Notes: a model not told the origin generated them from the letters alone. A stretch of 64,000 bases of DNA from Opitutaceae bacterium TAV5 (GCA_000242935.3 CP007053.1:558001-622000), one strand, 5' to 3'; counted from the first letter of the stretch, positions 51,285 to 60,436 are shown. Numbers and translations: made by a program.

Positions 51285-51436
51285 TCGGCCAGCCGGCCTT
51301 GCCCCTCGCGCCGCCCATCCCGGCGCGAGCCCGAAAGGGACGGTTGGACGGCTGTCCACACAAACGCCATTTTATGGCAAAAAACTGTCGCCAATGACCG
51401 GAAACGAGCATAGGGCTTCCTGTGCTTTTTTCCCTC

Positions 51437-51916
51437 ATGAGCACCAATACCCTCCCGCAACGGCGTACCTTCGCCGAATTGTACTGCGAGGACCACCATC
51501 TCGGTCCCGACGACTTTGAAGAATCCGTGGTCAGGGAGACCCTGCACCCGGTCGGACGCCTGCTGCATCCGCTCTTGCGACGGATCGGCAGCGATTTTTT
51601 CGCTCCCGACTACGACCTGGTCCGTGCCGCCGGCCGCCTGCGCCGGATGCGCGATTTTCCCATGGAAGCGTGGGAATACGGGCACCATCCGAAAAACAGC
51701 GGCTTTCTCCGGCGTGTGCTCGGTGCCCGCATTTCTGTCGGCCGTTTTCGCCAGGTGATGCGGCACACGCTCCACTCCCGGCTGGCGAAGGTCGCCGACC
51801 GCGTGACCGCGCCCGAACCGGCCCACGATAGCACCATCGCGCCATTCGTCATGGACCCGGTGCTCATCCGCCTTCCGCAGCGCGACCGTCTTCACCGGCA
51901 GCCCCGGCACGCCTGA
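51437..51916 (+). CDS. hypothetical protein
   Basis: A 159-residue soluble protein, charged and rich in His and Arg (for example RTFAELYCEDHHLGPDDFEESVVRETLHPVGRLLHPLLRRIGSDFF). No family recognised. GTG 51422 is upstream; the ATG at 51437 (MSTNTLPQRR) is preferred. Its last 53 bases overlap the convergent helicase gene, so the stop end could be questioned. The composition and codon use match the neighbours. Confidence 0.6.
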   Translation: MSTNTLPQRRTFAELYCEDHHLGPDDFEESVVRETLHPVGRLLHPLLRRIGSDFFAPDYDLVRAAGRLRRMRDFPMEAWEYGHHPKNSGFLRRVLGARISVGRFRQVMRHTLHSRLAKVADRVTAPEPAHDSTIAPFVMDPVLIRLPQRDRLHRQPRHA

Positions 51917-54518
51917 AGCCGGCTTCTTCCGCCTGCAGCCATGCGGACAACTCCGCCTCGCCGGTGATCGTCTCGCCAAACTGGTAATCGCGGTCCAGCA
52001 GCCTCGCGTAGCTCAACTCGGCAAACCGCCGGCAATGCAGCAGCACCCGCGCCCGCTGCCCCGGGGCGCGCACCAGCCGGCCCAGCGCCTGGTTCACCTT
52101 CTGCATACCCGGCACCTGGTACACGCGGCGAAACGCTTCCTCCCGCGGCAACCCGCGCAACGCCGCCAGGCGCGCCTTCTGCACCGCGTTCACCTCGGGC
52201 AGCGCCGGCCCCACCACCATCGCATGGCTGACCCGCCCGCCAAGCGCGTCGATGCCTTCCGCAAAGCTGCTGCCCAGCACCAGAAACACCGCGTCGGTCA
52301 ACGCCAGCGACTCCTCCACCCAGGCCGTCTGCGCCGCCAGATCGTTGAGGCGCGGCTGGAGCGCCACGCGCATCGCCGGAAACGCCGCGTCCAGCTCGCG
52401 GGTGATCGCTTCCGCGTAGGCATAACTCGGGAAAAACACCACGACGCATCCGGCCGCCGCCTCGTGCAACGCGGCCACCGTCGCGGCCGTCATCCCTGCA
52501 TGGCGCCCCCGCTCCCGGTACGTCGTGTCCACGCGCACATCGTACGCGATGTCGTACGCGCCGTCGCGCCACGGTGTGCGCGCCACGATCTCGTGCGGAG
52601 TCTCGTCCACGGTCTGCATCGCCGCCGCGCCGCTCCCCGCGCTCGCGTCTGCCATCGTCGGCGCGAGCCCGCACGCCTCGGCGAACAGGCTCGCCGGACC
52701 CGGCGTCGCCGTGGCAAACACCACGCCGCCAAACGGCGCCAGCGCATCGCCGATCGCCTGCGCCGCATCAATGCAGGTGAAATGGAGTTTCCCCTCGGCC
52801 GGGCACCACAGCAGCTTCCGCAGATTGTCCAACCCCATCCAGTCGGCCAGCGCCGGGATCTGCCACACCGCCTCGCTGACGAAGGGCCCGAGGTCGGCCG
52901 CGTCGAGCGGCGTCTGCGTGATCCGCGCCGCCAGCGCGCGCAACGCATCGGCCACGTCATCCTCCTGGTCGAGTCCGAGTTCCTCGCACGGGCGCAGCCG
53001 GGCGAGCAATAAACCCCATGCCTCCCATGCGCGCACCAGCGGCGCCGGCGCGCGCTGGTGGTCGAGCTCGGCCAGCACCGCGCGCGCCGTGCCGGCATCG
53101 GCCACATGCGACCATGCGTCGGCCACGCGCGAAGGCAGGTTGTGCGCCTCGTCGATCACCAGCAGCGTTTCCGCCGGATCGAAGCCGGGTTGCTCGAAAA
53201 ACAGTCCCCGGTTGGCCGGCGCGAACACGTAGTTGTAATCGCCCACCCATACATCCTGAAACGCCAGCGCCGTGCGCGTGATCTCGTACGGGCACACCCG
53301 CGCATGCCGCCCCGCCGCGCGCAACGCCGCGATGTCGCGCGCCTCGTTCCCGAACCGGTAAAACCGCGCCAGCCCCGCGCTCTCCCAGCGCCGCTCCAGC
53401 CCGTCGAGATAACCGCACACGCTGCGCACGCAGTGGAACGTGGTGTTGACGCAATGCTCGCGCTTCGGCCGCACCTGCCACGCCTGGACAAAGGCGGATT
53501 CGTCCGGGCGGCTTGGCGGAGCGGCGGCGTCCCCGCCGCCGGACGCGCGACAGCGCGCCTCTGCATCATCCGGTGTTCGCACGGGCGGGACTGTCGTCCC
53601 GTCCGGCGGCGGTTCGGCAGAAAAAGCCGCCGCTCCGGGTTCCTGGACATCCCCGCTGCGCATTCGTCCGAGCGTTTCCATCACCTGCAACTGCCCCGTC
53701 GCCTTGCTTGTCAGGTAAATCAGCCGCGAGAACCGCCCGGCGCGCATCTGCCCGAGCGCGCATTCGAGGAGCACACCCGTCTTGCCGAAGCCTGTCGGCG
53801 CAGTGAACAGCACGTTCCGGTGCAGCACCATCGCGGCCTCGAGCTCCGCCGCTGTCGTTTCCTGGCCGATACGCGGCGTCGCGAACGGCGGGGAAAACGC
53901 CAGCGCGCGCAGCCGCGCGCGTGAACGCGCCCGCAAGTCGAGGAACACTCGCACCGCCTCCAGTTGCGAACGAAACAGCGCCTCGTCCCTGTCGGTGCAG
54001 GCGATGGTCTGGCTCAGGCCGCTGCCTGCCTCGACGAATAACAATTCGCCCCGCACGCGCTGCGCCGGGTCGGCGATCCGTCGCAGTGCCACGTAGGTGG
54101 CCAGTTGTGCAAAATACTCCGGATACTCCGCGCGCAATTCCTCTTCGACCGCCGGGATGGCGCGCATCGTCGTCTTGATCTCGCGCAGCACGAGCGGCTC
54201 CTCGCGGGGCCGCGCCGCCGCCCTCCCCGCCCCGGCCGCCGGCAACGGTGCGGCCGGCGGGATGATCTGGTCGATCCGGCCGGTCAGCGTGATCATCCAG
54301 CCCGCATGCGCCACGCGGCCGCTCACCGGCACCTCGAAGGTCGCGTCCGCCCGCTCCGCCGCTATCTGCGCGCGCAGCTCCTGATGCCAGCGGGTGCCGA
54401 GCTGCGCGCGCCACACGCCGCCCTGTTGCCCGCTGCCCGCCGGACGCGGCCCGACCGTAAACGCGGAAAACTCGCCGATACCCAGCGAGGCGGTGCGTTG
54501 GTCGAGATCGAATTCCAT
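51864..54518 (-). CDS. PD-(D/E)XK nuclease - XPD/DinG-like Fe-S helicase fusion, with repeat-derived insert
   Basis: An 884-residue DNA-processing enzyme. A PD-(D/E)XK-like domain sits at residues ~40-150: His45, Asp83 (TGRIDQI), Glu113-x-Lys115 (LREIKTT), and the QLATYVAL helix as in Cas4/AddB nucleases. A superfamily 2 helicase follows with Walker A APTGFGKT (240-247), Fe-S cysteines Cys356, Cys363, Cys368 and Cys409 (XPD type) and DEAH VIDEAHN (455-460). A C-terminal VLGSSFAEGIDALGG motif VI-type helicase region is followed by QALGRLVR. Residues 295-334 are encoded by a dispersed palindromic element and are Gly/Ala/Pro-rich. A repair or recombination role is likely; the RecO-like gene is upstream. 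Confidence 0.9.
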   Translation of the reverse strand: MEFDLDQRTASLGIGEFSAFTVGPRPAGSGQQGGVWRAQLGTRWHQELRAQIAAERADATFEVPVSGRVAHAGWMITLTGRIDQIIPPAAPLPAAGAGRAAARPREEPLVLREIKTTMRAIPAVEEELRAEYPEYFAQLATYVALRRIADPAQRVRGELLFVEAGSGLSQTIACTDRDEALFRSQLEAVRVFLDLRARSRARLRALAFSPPFATPRIGQETTAAELEAAMVLHRNVLFTAPTGFGKTGVLLECALGQMRAGRFSRLIYLTSKATGQLQVMETLGRMRSGDVQEPGAAAFSAEPPPDGTTVPPVRTPDDAEARCRASGGGDAAAPPSRPDESAFVQAWQVRPKREHCVNTTFHCVRSVCGYLDGLERRWESAGLARFYRFGNEARDIAALRAAGRHARVCPYEITRTALAFQDVWVGDYNYVFAPANRGLFFEQPGFDPAETLLVIDEAHNLPSRVADAWSHVADAGTARAVLAELDHQRAPAPLVRAWEAWGLLLARLRPCEELGLDQEDDVADALRALAARITQTPLDAADLGPFVSEAVWQIPALADWMGLDNLRKLLWCPAEGKLHFTCIDAAQAIGDALAPFGGVVFATATPGPASLFAEACGLAPTMADASAGSGAAAMQTVDETPHEIVARTPWRDGAYDIAYDVRVDTTYRERGRHAGMTAATVAALHEAAAGCVVVFFPSYAYAEAITRELDAAFPAMRVALQPRLNDLAAQTAWVEESLALTDAVFLVLGSSFAEGIDALGGRVSHAMVVGPALPEVNAVQKARLAALRGLPREEAFRRVYQVPGMQKVNQALGRLVRAPGQRARVLLHCRRFAELSYARLLDRDYQFGETITGEAELSAWLQAEEAGFRRAGAAGEDGRAAEGG
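53518..53636. repeat. dispersed palindromic element inside the helicase gene
   Basis: Begins GGAGCGGCGGC and ends GCCGCCGCTCC. Inside are GGCGGC-GTCCCC-GCCGCC, GACGCGCGACAGCGCGCC, GGCGGGACTGTC-GTCCCGTCC and GGCGGC-GGTTCGGCAGAAAAA-GCCGCC. The first three blocks occur in the same order at 13035-13140. It is fully in frame with the helicase. Confidence 0.85.
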
Positions 54519-54617
54519 AAGCGGTCAAACAGGTCCGTACCGGGGGCGAAATGCAAGTCGGAGAGGGGGGAGGGATTTTCGATTCCCGATTTTCGATCTG
54601 ATGTGACGCGGAGCGTC

Positions 54618-54723
54618 GTGGCGCGGGCTTTTTCTGTCAAACGCCCGCCTCCGGCGTGGCACGGCCATCCTGGCCGTGGACGGCGCGGAGAGGCAACGCT
54701 CACGGGCAAGATGCCCGTGCCAC
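54618..54723. repeat. composite palindromic element (GTGGC...CCAC)
   Basis: Begins GTGGCGCGGGC and ends GCCCGTGCCAC. Contains the hairpin GCGGGC-TTTTTCTGTCAAAC-GCCCGC (54623-54648), GCACGGCC-ATCCT-GGCCGTG and CACGGGC-AAGAT-GCCCGTG. It lies 27 bases beyond the stop of the RecO-like gene. Confidence 0.82.
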
Positions 54724-54749
54724 ATTATGAATCGAAAATCAGGAATTCC

Positions 54750-55400
54750 CTACTCCACCTCCAGTTCGGTGTGCCCGCGCAGGTACTCCGCCAGCCGGCG
54801 CACGAGCACGTCGCCGTCGCGCAACTGCGGCCCGCAACGGCCGATCTCCGCCAGCGGCGTCTGCAACAGCAACCCGGCCGAGGCCCGCAACTCGGGCGAA
54901 AGCGTGCCCATCCATTGCTGGCGCACCGGGTAACCCTCGTCGCGCGCGAAGCTGTAAAGCCCTTTCAGATAGACCACGGCCGGCGGCGCGCCGCTCGCAA
55001 ACGCCGAAAAAACAGTCCGCAGCAACGCGAACACATCCGCCCGGCTTTCCTCCGGCACCGGATTGCGCGCCACCAGCGAGGCGAAGGCCGACGCCCGTTG
55101 CAGGACCTCGTAGTCGCGCCCGATCCGCTCATGCCGCGCCACCACGCGCAACTCCTTCACGAACCCGAGGCCGCCCGCGCCGCCGGAGCCGCCCGCCGTA
55201 GCGCTGCCGCCCTCGACCACGCCGGCCACCTCGTCAAAAAGGTCGGCGTTGATCTGGTCGGGGTTCGGCTTGCGCGGCATCCGGTGCAACACCGTGAGCG
55301 TCCCGTGCGCCGCATCGAACAGCACGAGCCGCTGAAAAGCATCCGATGGCGGCAGCCGCCTCAGGATTAACGCCTCGATCTGGATCAGCGGCCCGGCCAC
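54750..55400 (-). CDS. RecO-like DNA repair protein
   Basis: A 216-residue protein with an N-terminal OB-like region (ALILRRLPPSDAFQRLVLFDAAHGTLTVLHRMPRKP) and a C-terminal helical part (VVYLKGLYSFARDEGYPVRQQWMGTLSPELRASAGLLLQTPL) that follow the RecO layout. The zinc-binding Cys cluster of RecO is absent. RecO helps load RecA with RecF/RecR. The GTG at 55400 (GGGAG 10 bases before it) starts 20 bases after the DUF502 stop; the longer frame to 55484 overlaps that gene. Located upstream of the nuclease-helicase, consistent with a recombination theme. Confidence 0.6.
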   Translation of the reverse strand: MAGPLIQIEALILRRLPPSDAFQRLVLFDAAHGTLTVLHRMPRKPNPDQINADLFDEVAGVVEGGSATAGGSGGAGGLGFVKELRVVARHERIGRDYEVLQRASAFASLVARNPVPEESRADVFALLRTVFSAFASGAPPAVVYLKGLYSFARDEGYPVRQQWMGTLSPELRASAGLLLQTPLAEIGRCGPQLRDGDVLVRRLAEYLRGHTELEVE

Positions 55401-55419
55401 GGCAAAACGGTCTCCCGGT

Positions 55420-56193
55420 TCAACCCGCGTTTGTGTGCGTTGCCGCGCCGTCGGGATTATTCGATGCAATCGCCGCCGGCACAATCGCCGCGGGCGGCGG
55501 CCAGGGCGGCACGAACGAGCCGCCCGAGATCACGAACTTCATGCCGTCGCCGACGCTCATGTCGAGTTCGGTGACCTCGTCCTTCGGCAGCAGCAGCAGG
55601 AAACCGCTGGTCGGGTTGGGCGAAGTCGGCACGAACACCGTCCAGCGTTCGAGCGGCTGGCCGGCCTCGCCGTCGTGCTCCCCGCCGGCGCGGATCTGCG
55701 GTTCGCCTTGGGTCCGGTTGGTGACAAAACCGATCGTCCATGAACCGCGGCGCGGGTATTCCACGACCACGACCTTGCTGAAGAGATTCCGGTTTTGCGC
55801 GGAGAAGGTCGTGATGATCTGCCGGGCCGCGTTATAAACGGCGCTCACGCCCGGGATGCCGAGGATGGCGCGCTCGGCGAGCTGCACGAAAACGCGGCCG
55901 AGGAGGTTGCGCGAAAAATAGCCGAGCAGCGTGATGAGCACGGCCACGATGAGCGTGGCGAGCACGTTCCAGAGCAGGTCGAGCCGCGGGTTGTAAAGAA
56001 GCTCCTCCGGGACGTAGAAAAAAAACGTGTCGCGAAAGCGTCCGCCGACCTGGGTGACCGACCAGGAAAACACCACCCAGGTGATGGCCAGCGGGGCGAG
56101 CATGAACAGCCCCGCAAGGAACGCGGTGCGCAGGGAAGCGAGGCGAGCGGGGGGCGGAGGTTCGACGGACGGTGGCAGCGGAGGCGAAGGCAT
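55420..56193 (-). CDS. DUF502 family membrane protein
   Basis: A 257-residue inner-membrane protein with two membrane segments near the N-terminus (LRTAFLAGLFMLAPLAITWVVFSWSV and LLWNVLATLIVAVLITLLGYF) and the family GVSAVYNAARQIITTFSAQNRNLFSKVVVVEYPRRGSWTIGFVT. Plant and bacterial DUF502 members have no firmly known function. The C-terminal ~25 residues are Pro/Ala-rich. ATG 56193 is used. The GT2 gene is divergent, with an inverted repeat between them. Confidence 0.87.
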   Translation of the reverse strand: MPSPPLPPSVEPPPPARLASLRTAFLAGLFMLAPLAITWVVFSWSVTQVGGRFRDTFFFYVPEELLYNPRLDLLWNVLATLIVAVLITLLGYFSRNLLGRVFVQLAERAILGIPGVSAVYNAARQIITTFSAQNRNLFSKVVVVEYPRRGSWTIGFVTNRTQGEPQIRAGGEHDGEAGQPLERWTVFVPTSPNPTSGFLLLLPKDEVTELDMSVGDGMKFVISGGSFVPPWPPPAAIVPAAIASNNPDGAATHTNAG

Positions 56194-56203
56194 GATGGAT
56201 TTT

Positions 56204-56288
56204 GCCCACGAAACACACGAAAACACACGAAAAGAAAGACAGAAATCCGATGGTTTGGTTTTCGTATCCTTTCGTGTGTTTCGTGGGC
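56204..56288. repeat. perfect 19-bp inverted repeat (GCCCACGAAACACACGAAA type)
   Basis: Arms at 56204-56222 and 56270-56288 are exact reverse complements. It lies in the leader region between the divergent DUF502 and GT2 genes. Confidence 0.9.
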
Positions 56289-56409
56289 CCCCGGTTTTGG
56301 CAAGGCAGGGCGCGGCGCGGGTTTTTTCTGCCAGGCACCGCCAGGCAGCGGCCGGGATTGTCGTTGCCCGGCCCTGCCTTTCCCCGAAAATTCACGGTTC
56401 CAATCCGCA

Positions 56410-57639
56410 ATGAGTTGCCCGCCCGACACACCGCCTCCGCATCCTCGCGATCCCCAGCCGGAGGTTTCCGTCGTCCTGCCCTGCCTGAACGAGGCCCGCA
56501 CGCTCGGCGCCTGCATCGACGCCGCTGCGGAGGCGCTGGCTAGGGCCGGCTTGCGGGGCGAGATCATCGTCGCCGACAACGGCAGCACCGACGGCTCCCG
56601 GGAAATCGCGCGCGCGCGCGGTGCCCGGCTCGTGCCCGTCGCGCAACGGGGCTACGGCCATGCCCTGCGCGCCGGCATCGACGCCGCCCGCAGCCCGCTG
56701 GTCGTCATGGGCGATGCCGACGGCAGCTACGATTTTTCCGGCCCGTCGCTGCAACCGTTTCTCGACGCGCTGCGCGCCGGCAACGACCTCGTCGTGGGCA
56801 ACCGCTTTGCCGGCGGCATCCGGGCCGGAGCCATGCCCTGGAAAAATCGTTACATCGGCAACCCGCTGCTCTCGGCCTGCGGCCGGCTGTTTTTCCGGAG
56901 TCCGTGCCGGGATTTTCACTGCGGGCTGCGCGCCCTGCGCAAGAGCGCGTGGCTGCGTCTGGACCTGCGCACGAGCGGCATGGAGTTCGCCTCCGAAATG
57001 ATCGTCCGGGCCTCGCTGCTGGGGCTGCGCATCGCCGAAGTCCCCGCCACGCTGGCTCCCGACGGACGCGACCGGCCGCCGCACCTGCGGCCCTGGCGCG
57101 ATGGCTGGCGGCACCTGCGCTTCATGCTGCTGTTCAGCCCGCGCTGGCTGTTCCTGTATCCCGGGTGTTTGCTGTTTGCCTGCGGCGCGCTCCTCGGCGG
57201 GCGGTTGCTCGCCGGCCCGCTGCACCTCGGCCGCCTGACGCTCGACGTGCACACGCTGCTGTTTTGCGCGATCGCCGTGCTCACCGGGTTCCAGTCGATC
57301 CAGTTTTCGGTCTTCACCAAGGCGTTTGCCATCCGGTGCGGGCTGCGTCCGCGCGACCGGGGGTTCGAAACCGTCATGCGCCGGCTCTCGCTCGAGGCGG
57401 GGCTGGTAACCGGCGCGTGTTTCATTCTCGCCGGCCTCGCGCTGGGCGTGACGGCGGTGTTGCAGTGGGGCAGCCGGCACTTCGGCGACCTGTCCCCGCA
57501 GGAAACGCTGCGCTGGGTGATCCCGTCCGGCACGCTGCTCACGCTCGGCTGCCAGATCGTGCTCGGCAGCTTTTTCCTCGGCATCCTCGGCCTCAACGTC
57601 CTGCCGGCAGCGGAGCCGGACAACGGGCGGAATGCGTAA
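56410..57639 (+). CDS. GT2 family glycosyltransferase, dolichol/undecaprenyl-phosphate hexose synthase-like, membrane-tailed
   Basis: A 409-residue protein. The GT-A domain (about 18-250) has VSVVLPCLNEARTLGACI, ADNGSTDGS, and the DxD-type VVMGDADGSYDF with the DPM1-like GNRFAGGIRAGAMPWKNRYIGNPLLS and FHCGLRALRKSAW. The C-terminal part has four membrane segments (about 258-405), as in GtrB/DPM-type enzymes, which transfer glucose or mannose from a nucleotide sugar to a polyprenyl phosphate. The GT-C gene starts 77 bases downstream, so the pair probably forms a donor-and-transfer system. ATG 56410 is chosen because the frame upstream crosses the DUF502 region. Confidence 0.87.
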   Translation: MSCPPDTPPPHPRDPQPEVSVVLPCLNEARTLGACIDAAAEALARAGLRGEIIVADNGSTDGSREIARARGARLVPVAQRGYGHALRAGIDAARSPLVVMGDADGSYDFSGPSLQPFLDALRAGNDLVVGNRFAGGIRAGAMPWKNRYIGNPLLSACGRLFFRSPCRDFHCGLRALRKSAWLRLDLRTSGMEFASEMIVRASLLGLRIAEVPATLAPDGRDRPPHLRPWRDGWRHLRFMLLFSPRWLFLYPGCLLFACGALLGGRLLAGPLHLGRLTLDVHTLLFCAIAVLTGFQSIQFSVFTKAFAIRCGLRPRDRGFETVMRRLSLEAGLVTGACFILAGLALGVTAVLQWGSRHFGDLSPQETLRWVIPSGTLLTLGCQIVLGSFFLGILGLNVLPAAEPDNGRNA

Positions 57640-57715
57640 CGGAGAGTCTCCGCGCCTGCCGCTACGGCTTGCCCCGGACGGTCAGCCGCCCTTACGAACA
57701 CCGGTTCACCGCGCC

Positions 57716-60169
57716 ATGCCCGACTCTTCGCCCGCATCCCCCGACCGCCCTTCCGCCGCCCGCCGCTTTTTTCGCCAGGGGTGGCCATGGCTCGCCGGGC
57801 TGCTGCTGGCGACGATGCTCGTCACCACGCACTGGCTGCTGGTCCGCCATTATCTCGACCGCATCACCGGGCTGCAGTTGTCGCCCGAGCCGACCGAACG
57901 CCTCCGGCTGCCCGGCATCGTGCCGTCCCATGCGGCCGACGGCATGACGTGGACCGACGAGATCATCGAGATGGCCGACCACGGCGACTTTCGCCTGCGG
58001 ACCACGCGGCTCGACAACGCCCCGGAAGGCCGCCCCGTTTACTGGAACTCCGGCTGGGCGTGGCTGCACATTGCCTGGGCGCGGGTTTACCGAAGCGTGG
58101 CGGACGTGTCGTGGCCCGTCGCCGTGGAAAAGGCGGCGGCGTGGATCAACCTGCCCGCGCTCCTGCTCACGCTCGCCGGTTATTCGTTCTGGCTCGCGCG
58201 ACGGCAGGGCGCCGTGGCCGGCGGACTGCTCGCTCTGTCCCTGGCCGGGGCGCACTCGTTTTACGAAGCGTTCTATCCGTCGTACAACGACCACCACGGC
58301 ATCACCAACATCGGCCTGCTCGCGCTGATCCTCGGCGCGCTGCTCGGCGGCGGCGGCTGGGTGCGCGGCCAGGGTGAGGCCGGGGCCGGCAGCAACAGCA
58401 AAACACCGCCCGCACCGTCCTCCGGCGGCTTCCTCCGGTTGCCCGACGATCGCGCCGCCCGCCGCGCCTTTCTCGTCTCGGCCCTCGGCGGCGGGGTGGC
58501 GCTCTGGATCAATGCCGTGGCCACCGTGCTCGCGATCGGCATGACGGGATTTGCCGGCGTGCTCGCCGCCTGGGCCGCCGGGCGCGACCTGCGCGCGCGC
58601 GGCGCGATCTGCCGGCCGGACCTCTGGCGGCTATGGGGGCGGGTCGGCGCGGCGACGGGTTTTTTGTTTTTCCTGCTGGAGCAGTTTCCCGACCGGCTGT
58701 TCGGCTGGCGGCTCGAGGTCAACCATCCGGTCTACGCACTCGCCTGGCTCGGCGGCGGCGAACTGGTCGCGCTGTTGCTCGAATGGCTGGAAAATCCGCA
58801 GGGTTCGGGTCCGGGTCCGACAACAAAACCCTGGCGCCGGAAACGGGCGTTCCTCGCCGGCGCAGCGGTGGCGGTGGTGCCCCTCCTCTTCATCGTGGGC
58901 CGCGAGCGGGTGTTCATGATGTTCGACCCGTTCATGGCCACGGTGCATCACCACATCCTCGAATTGCGCTCGCTGCCCGACCAGTTCGGGAAGACGGGCT
59001 TTTTCAAGTTTGTGGACCAGGGCCTCCTGCGCCCCGCGCAACTGCTGCTCGCAGTCGTCACGCTCCGGCTGGCGTGGCGGCGACCGGCGGCGCGGCTGGC
59101 GCTGGTGTTCTGCCTCGCCATCGCGCTGCCGATGACCCTGCAAGGCTGGTGGCAGACGCGCTGGCTGCAATCCGCCAGCGTGCCGCAGTCCATCGCCGCC
59201 GTCGTCATGCTGTGCGTATGGATCGACGCAGCCGCGCTCACGCCGCGCCGGCGCCGCGCGATCCTGACCGCGGTCGCCATCGTTGCCGCCGCGCTTTTCC
59301 TGACCATGCCGGCGCGGATCATTTCGGGGGCGATCCGCACGGAGGCGGAGGGGACGGTCCTGAAAGGCGAAGCCCCCTTCCTCCTCTACCGCGACATCGC
59401 CGCGGTGCTGCGCAACGACCGGCCGGATGTGCCGCCGGAAAAAATCATCGTGCTCACCGACCCCAACGCCTCGGTCGCCATCGGTTATTTCGGCGGCTTT
59501 GCGACCCTCGGCACCTTTCACTGGGAAAACGGCGACGGCCTTCGCGCCGCCGCGCAACTGATGACCGATCTCTGTGTCGGCGATCCCGAAGCCCTCGCCC
59601 GCGCCGAACGCCTCGTCCGCAAACGGGGTGTTACCCACGTGGCCTGGATCACCACCAGCGGCTACACCGCGGGCTACTGGCAGGCGCTTTACCCCGGCAA
59701 ACCGTTGCCGAAGCGCGATGAACTCGGCGCCGGCAACACGCCGGTCTGGCTGCGCCCCATTCCCTACGCCACGCCGCCGGTCTACTACCAGGCCGACAAG
59801 GAGCTCGTGCGGCTCTACGCCGTGGACTTCAGCCAGACCGAAGCCGAGGCGCGTTACCGCGCCGGACTGGCCGCCGCCGTTGCCGGACGCCCCGGCGAGG
59901 CCGAGCGACGCTTTGCCCAGGCCCGCGACGCCGCGCCCGATTCGCCGCAACCCTGGCTGCGCCTCGCCGAGCTGCGCCTCGCGGCCAACGACCCCGCGAC
60001 GGCTTTCATGGCCATGACCGAGGGTATCAAACGTTCCCCGCCCTCCAGCCGCGAACAGCTCTACATCGACGCCTCGCGCCTCTTCCAGTCCCGCGGCGCG
60101 TCCCTTCAGGCCGACCTCCTGCTCGACCTCGCCATGCAGGCCGCCGCCGACCCCGAAAAAAGCCGGTGA
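57716..60169 (+). CDS. multi-pass GT-C / STT3-like glycosyltransferase with TPR-like tail
   Basis: An 817-residue integral membrane protein with about 11-13 hydrophobic segments, from WPWLAGLLLATMLVTTHWLL onward. The loop motifs MTWTDEIIEMADHGDFRLRTTR and YPSYNDHHGITNIGLL carry Asp/His residues of the kind used as metal or acceptor sites in GT-C enzymes such as STT3/AglB oligosaccharyltransferases, though the standard STT3 sequence is not exact. The C-terminal ~100 residues (RAGLAAAVAGRPGEAERRFAQARDAAPDSPQPWLRLAELRL) look like a TPR pair. It would use the polyprenyl-linked sugar made by the GT2 upstream. Substrate unknown. Confidence 0.75.
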   Translation: MPDSSPASPDRPSAARRFFRQGWPWLAGLLLATMLVTTHWLLVRHYLDRITGLQLSPEPTERLRLPGIVPSHAADGMTWTDEIIEMADHGDFRLRTTRLDNAPEGRPVYWNSGWAWLHIAWARVYRSVADVSWPVAVEKAAAWINLPALLLTLAGYSFWLARRQGAVAGGLLALSLAGAHSFYEAFYPSYNDHHGITNIGLLALILGALLGGGGWVRGQGEAGAGSNSKTPPAPSSGGFLRLPDDRAARRAFLVSALGGGVALWINAVATVLAIGMTGFAGVLAAWAAGRDLRARGAICRPDLWRLWGRVGAATGFLFFLLEQFPDRLFGWRLEVNHPVYALAWLGGGELVALLLEWLENPQGSGPGPTTKPWRRKRAFLAGAAVAVVPLLFIVGRERVFMMFDPFMATVHHHILELRSLPDQFGKTGFFKFVDQGLLRPAQLLLAVVTLRLAWRRPAARLALVFCLAIALPMTLQGWWQTRWLQSASVPQSIAAVVMLCVWIDAAALTPRRRRAILTAVAIVAAALFLTMPARIISGAIRTEAEGTVLKGEAPFLLYRDIAAVLRNDRPDVPPEKIIVLTDPNASVAIGYFGGFATLGTFHWENGDGLRAAAQLMTDLCVGDPEALARAERLVRKRGVTHVAWITTSGYTAGYWQALYPGKPLPKRDELGAGNTPVWLRPIPYATPPVYYQADKELVRLYAVDFSQTEAEARYRAGLAAAVAGRPGEAERRFAQARDAAPDSPQPWLRLAELRLAANDPATAFMAMTEGIKRSPPSSREQLYIDASRLFQSRGASLQADLLLDLAMQAAADPEKSR

Positions 60170-60180
60170 CTGAATTGATT

Positions 60181-60289
60181 GGCCGCAAAAAACACAAAAA
60201 AACACGCCGCGCATGAAACGCTCCACCGCGCTTATAAGCGCGCGGAAGATTCCCGCCGGACAAAAAGACATTTTGTGTTTTTTGTGGCC
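60181..60289. repeat. A-rich inverted repeat (GGCCGCAAAAAACACAAAA type)
   Basis: Arms at 60181-60199 and 60271-60289 are reverse complements with one mismatch. It begins 12 bases after the GT-C stop and could act as the transcript end. Confidence 0.85.
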
Positions 60290-60436
60290 ATTCCCTCCGG
60301 TTCCGGCACAGCCCTCGCGGTTTTTGCAGCCAGAGCTCCGAAAATCGCCCCTCGCGCACTTGCCCCTTGCTGGCGGCCCCCTTCGGGGTCATGGTTTCCG
60401 GTCTTCCTTCCCCCGTTCACCCGCAACCCGATCCCG

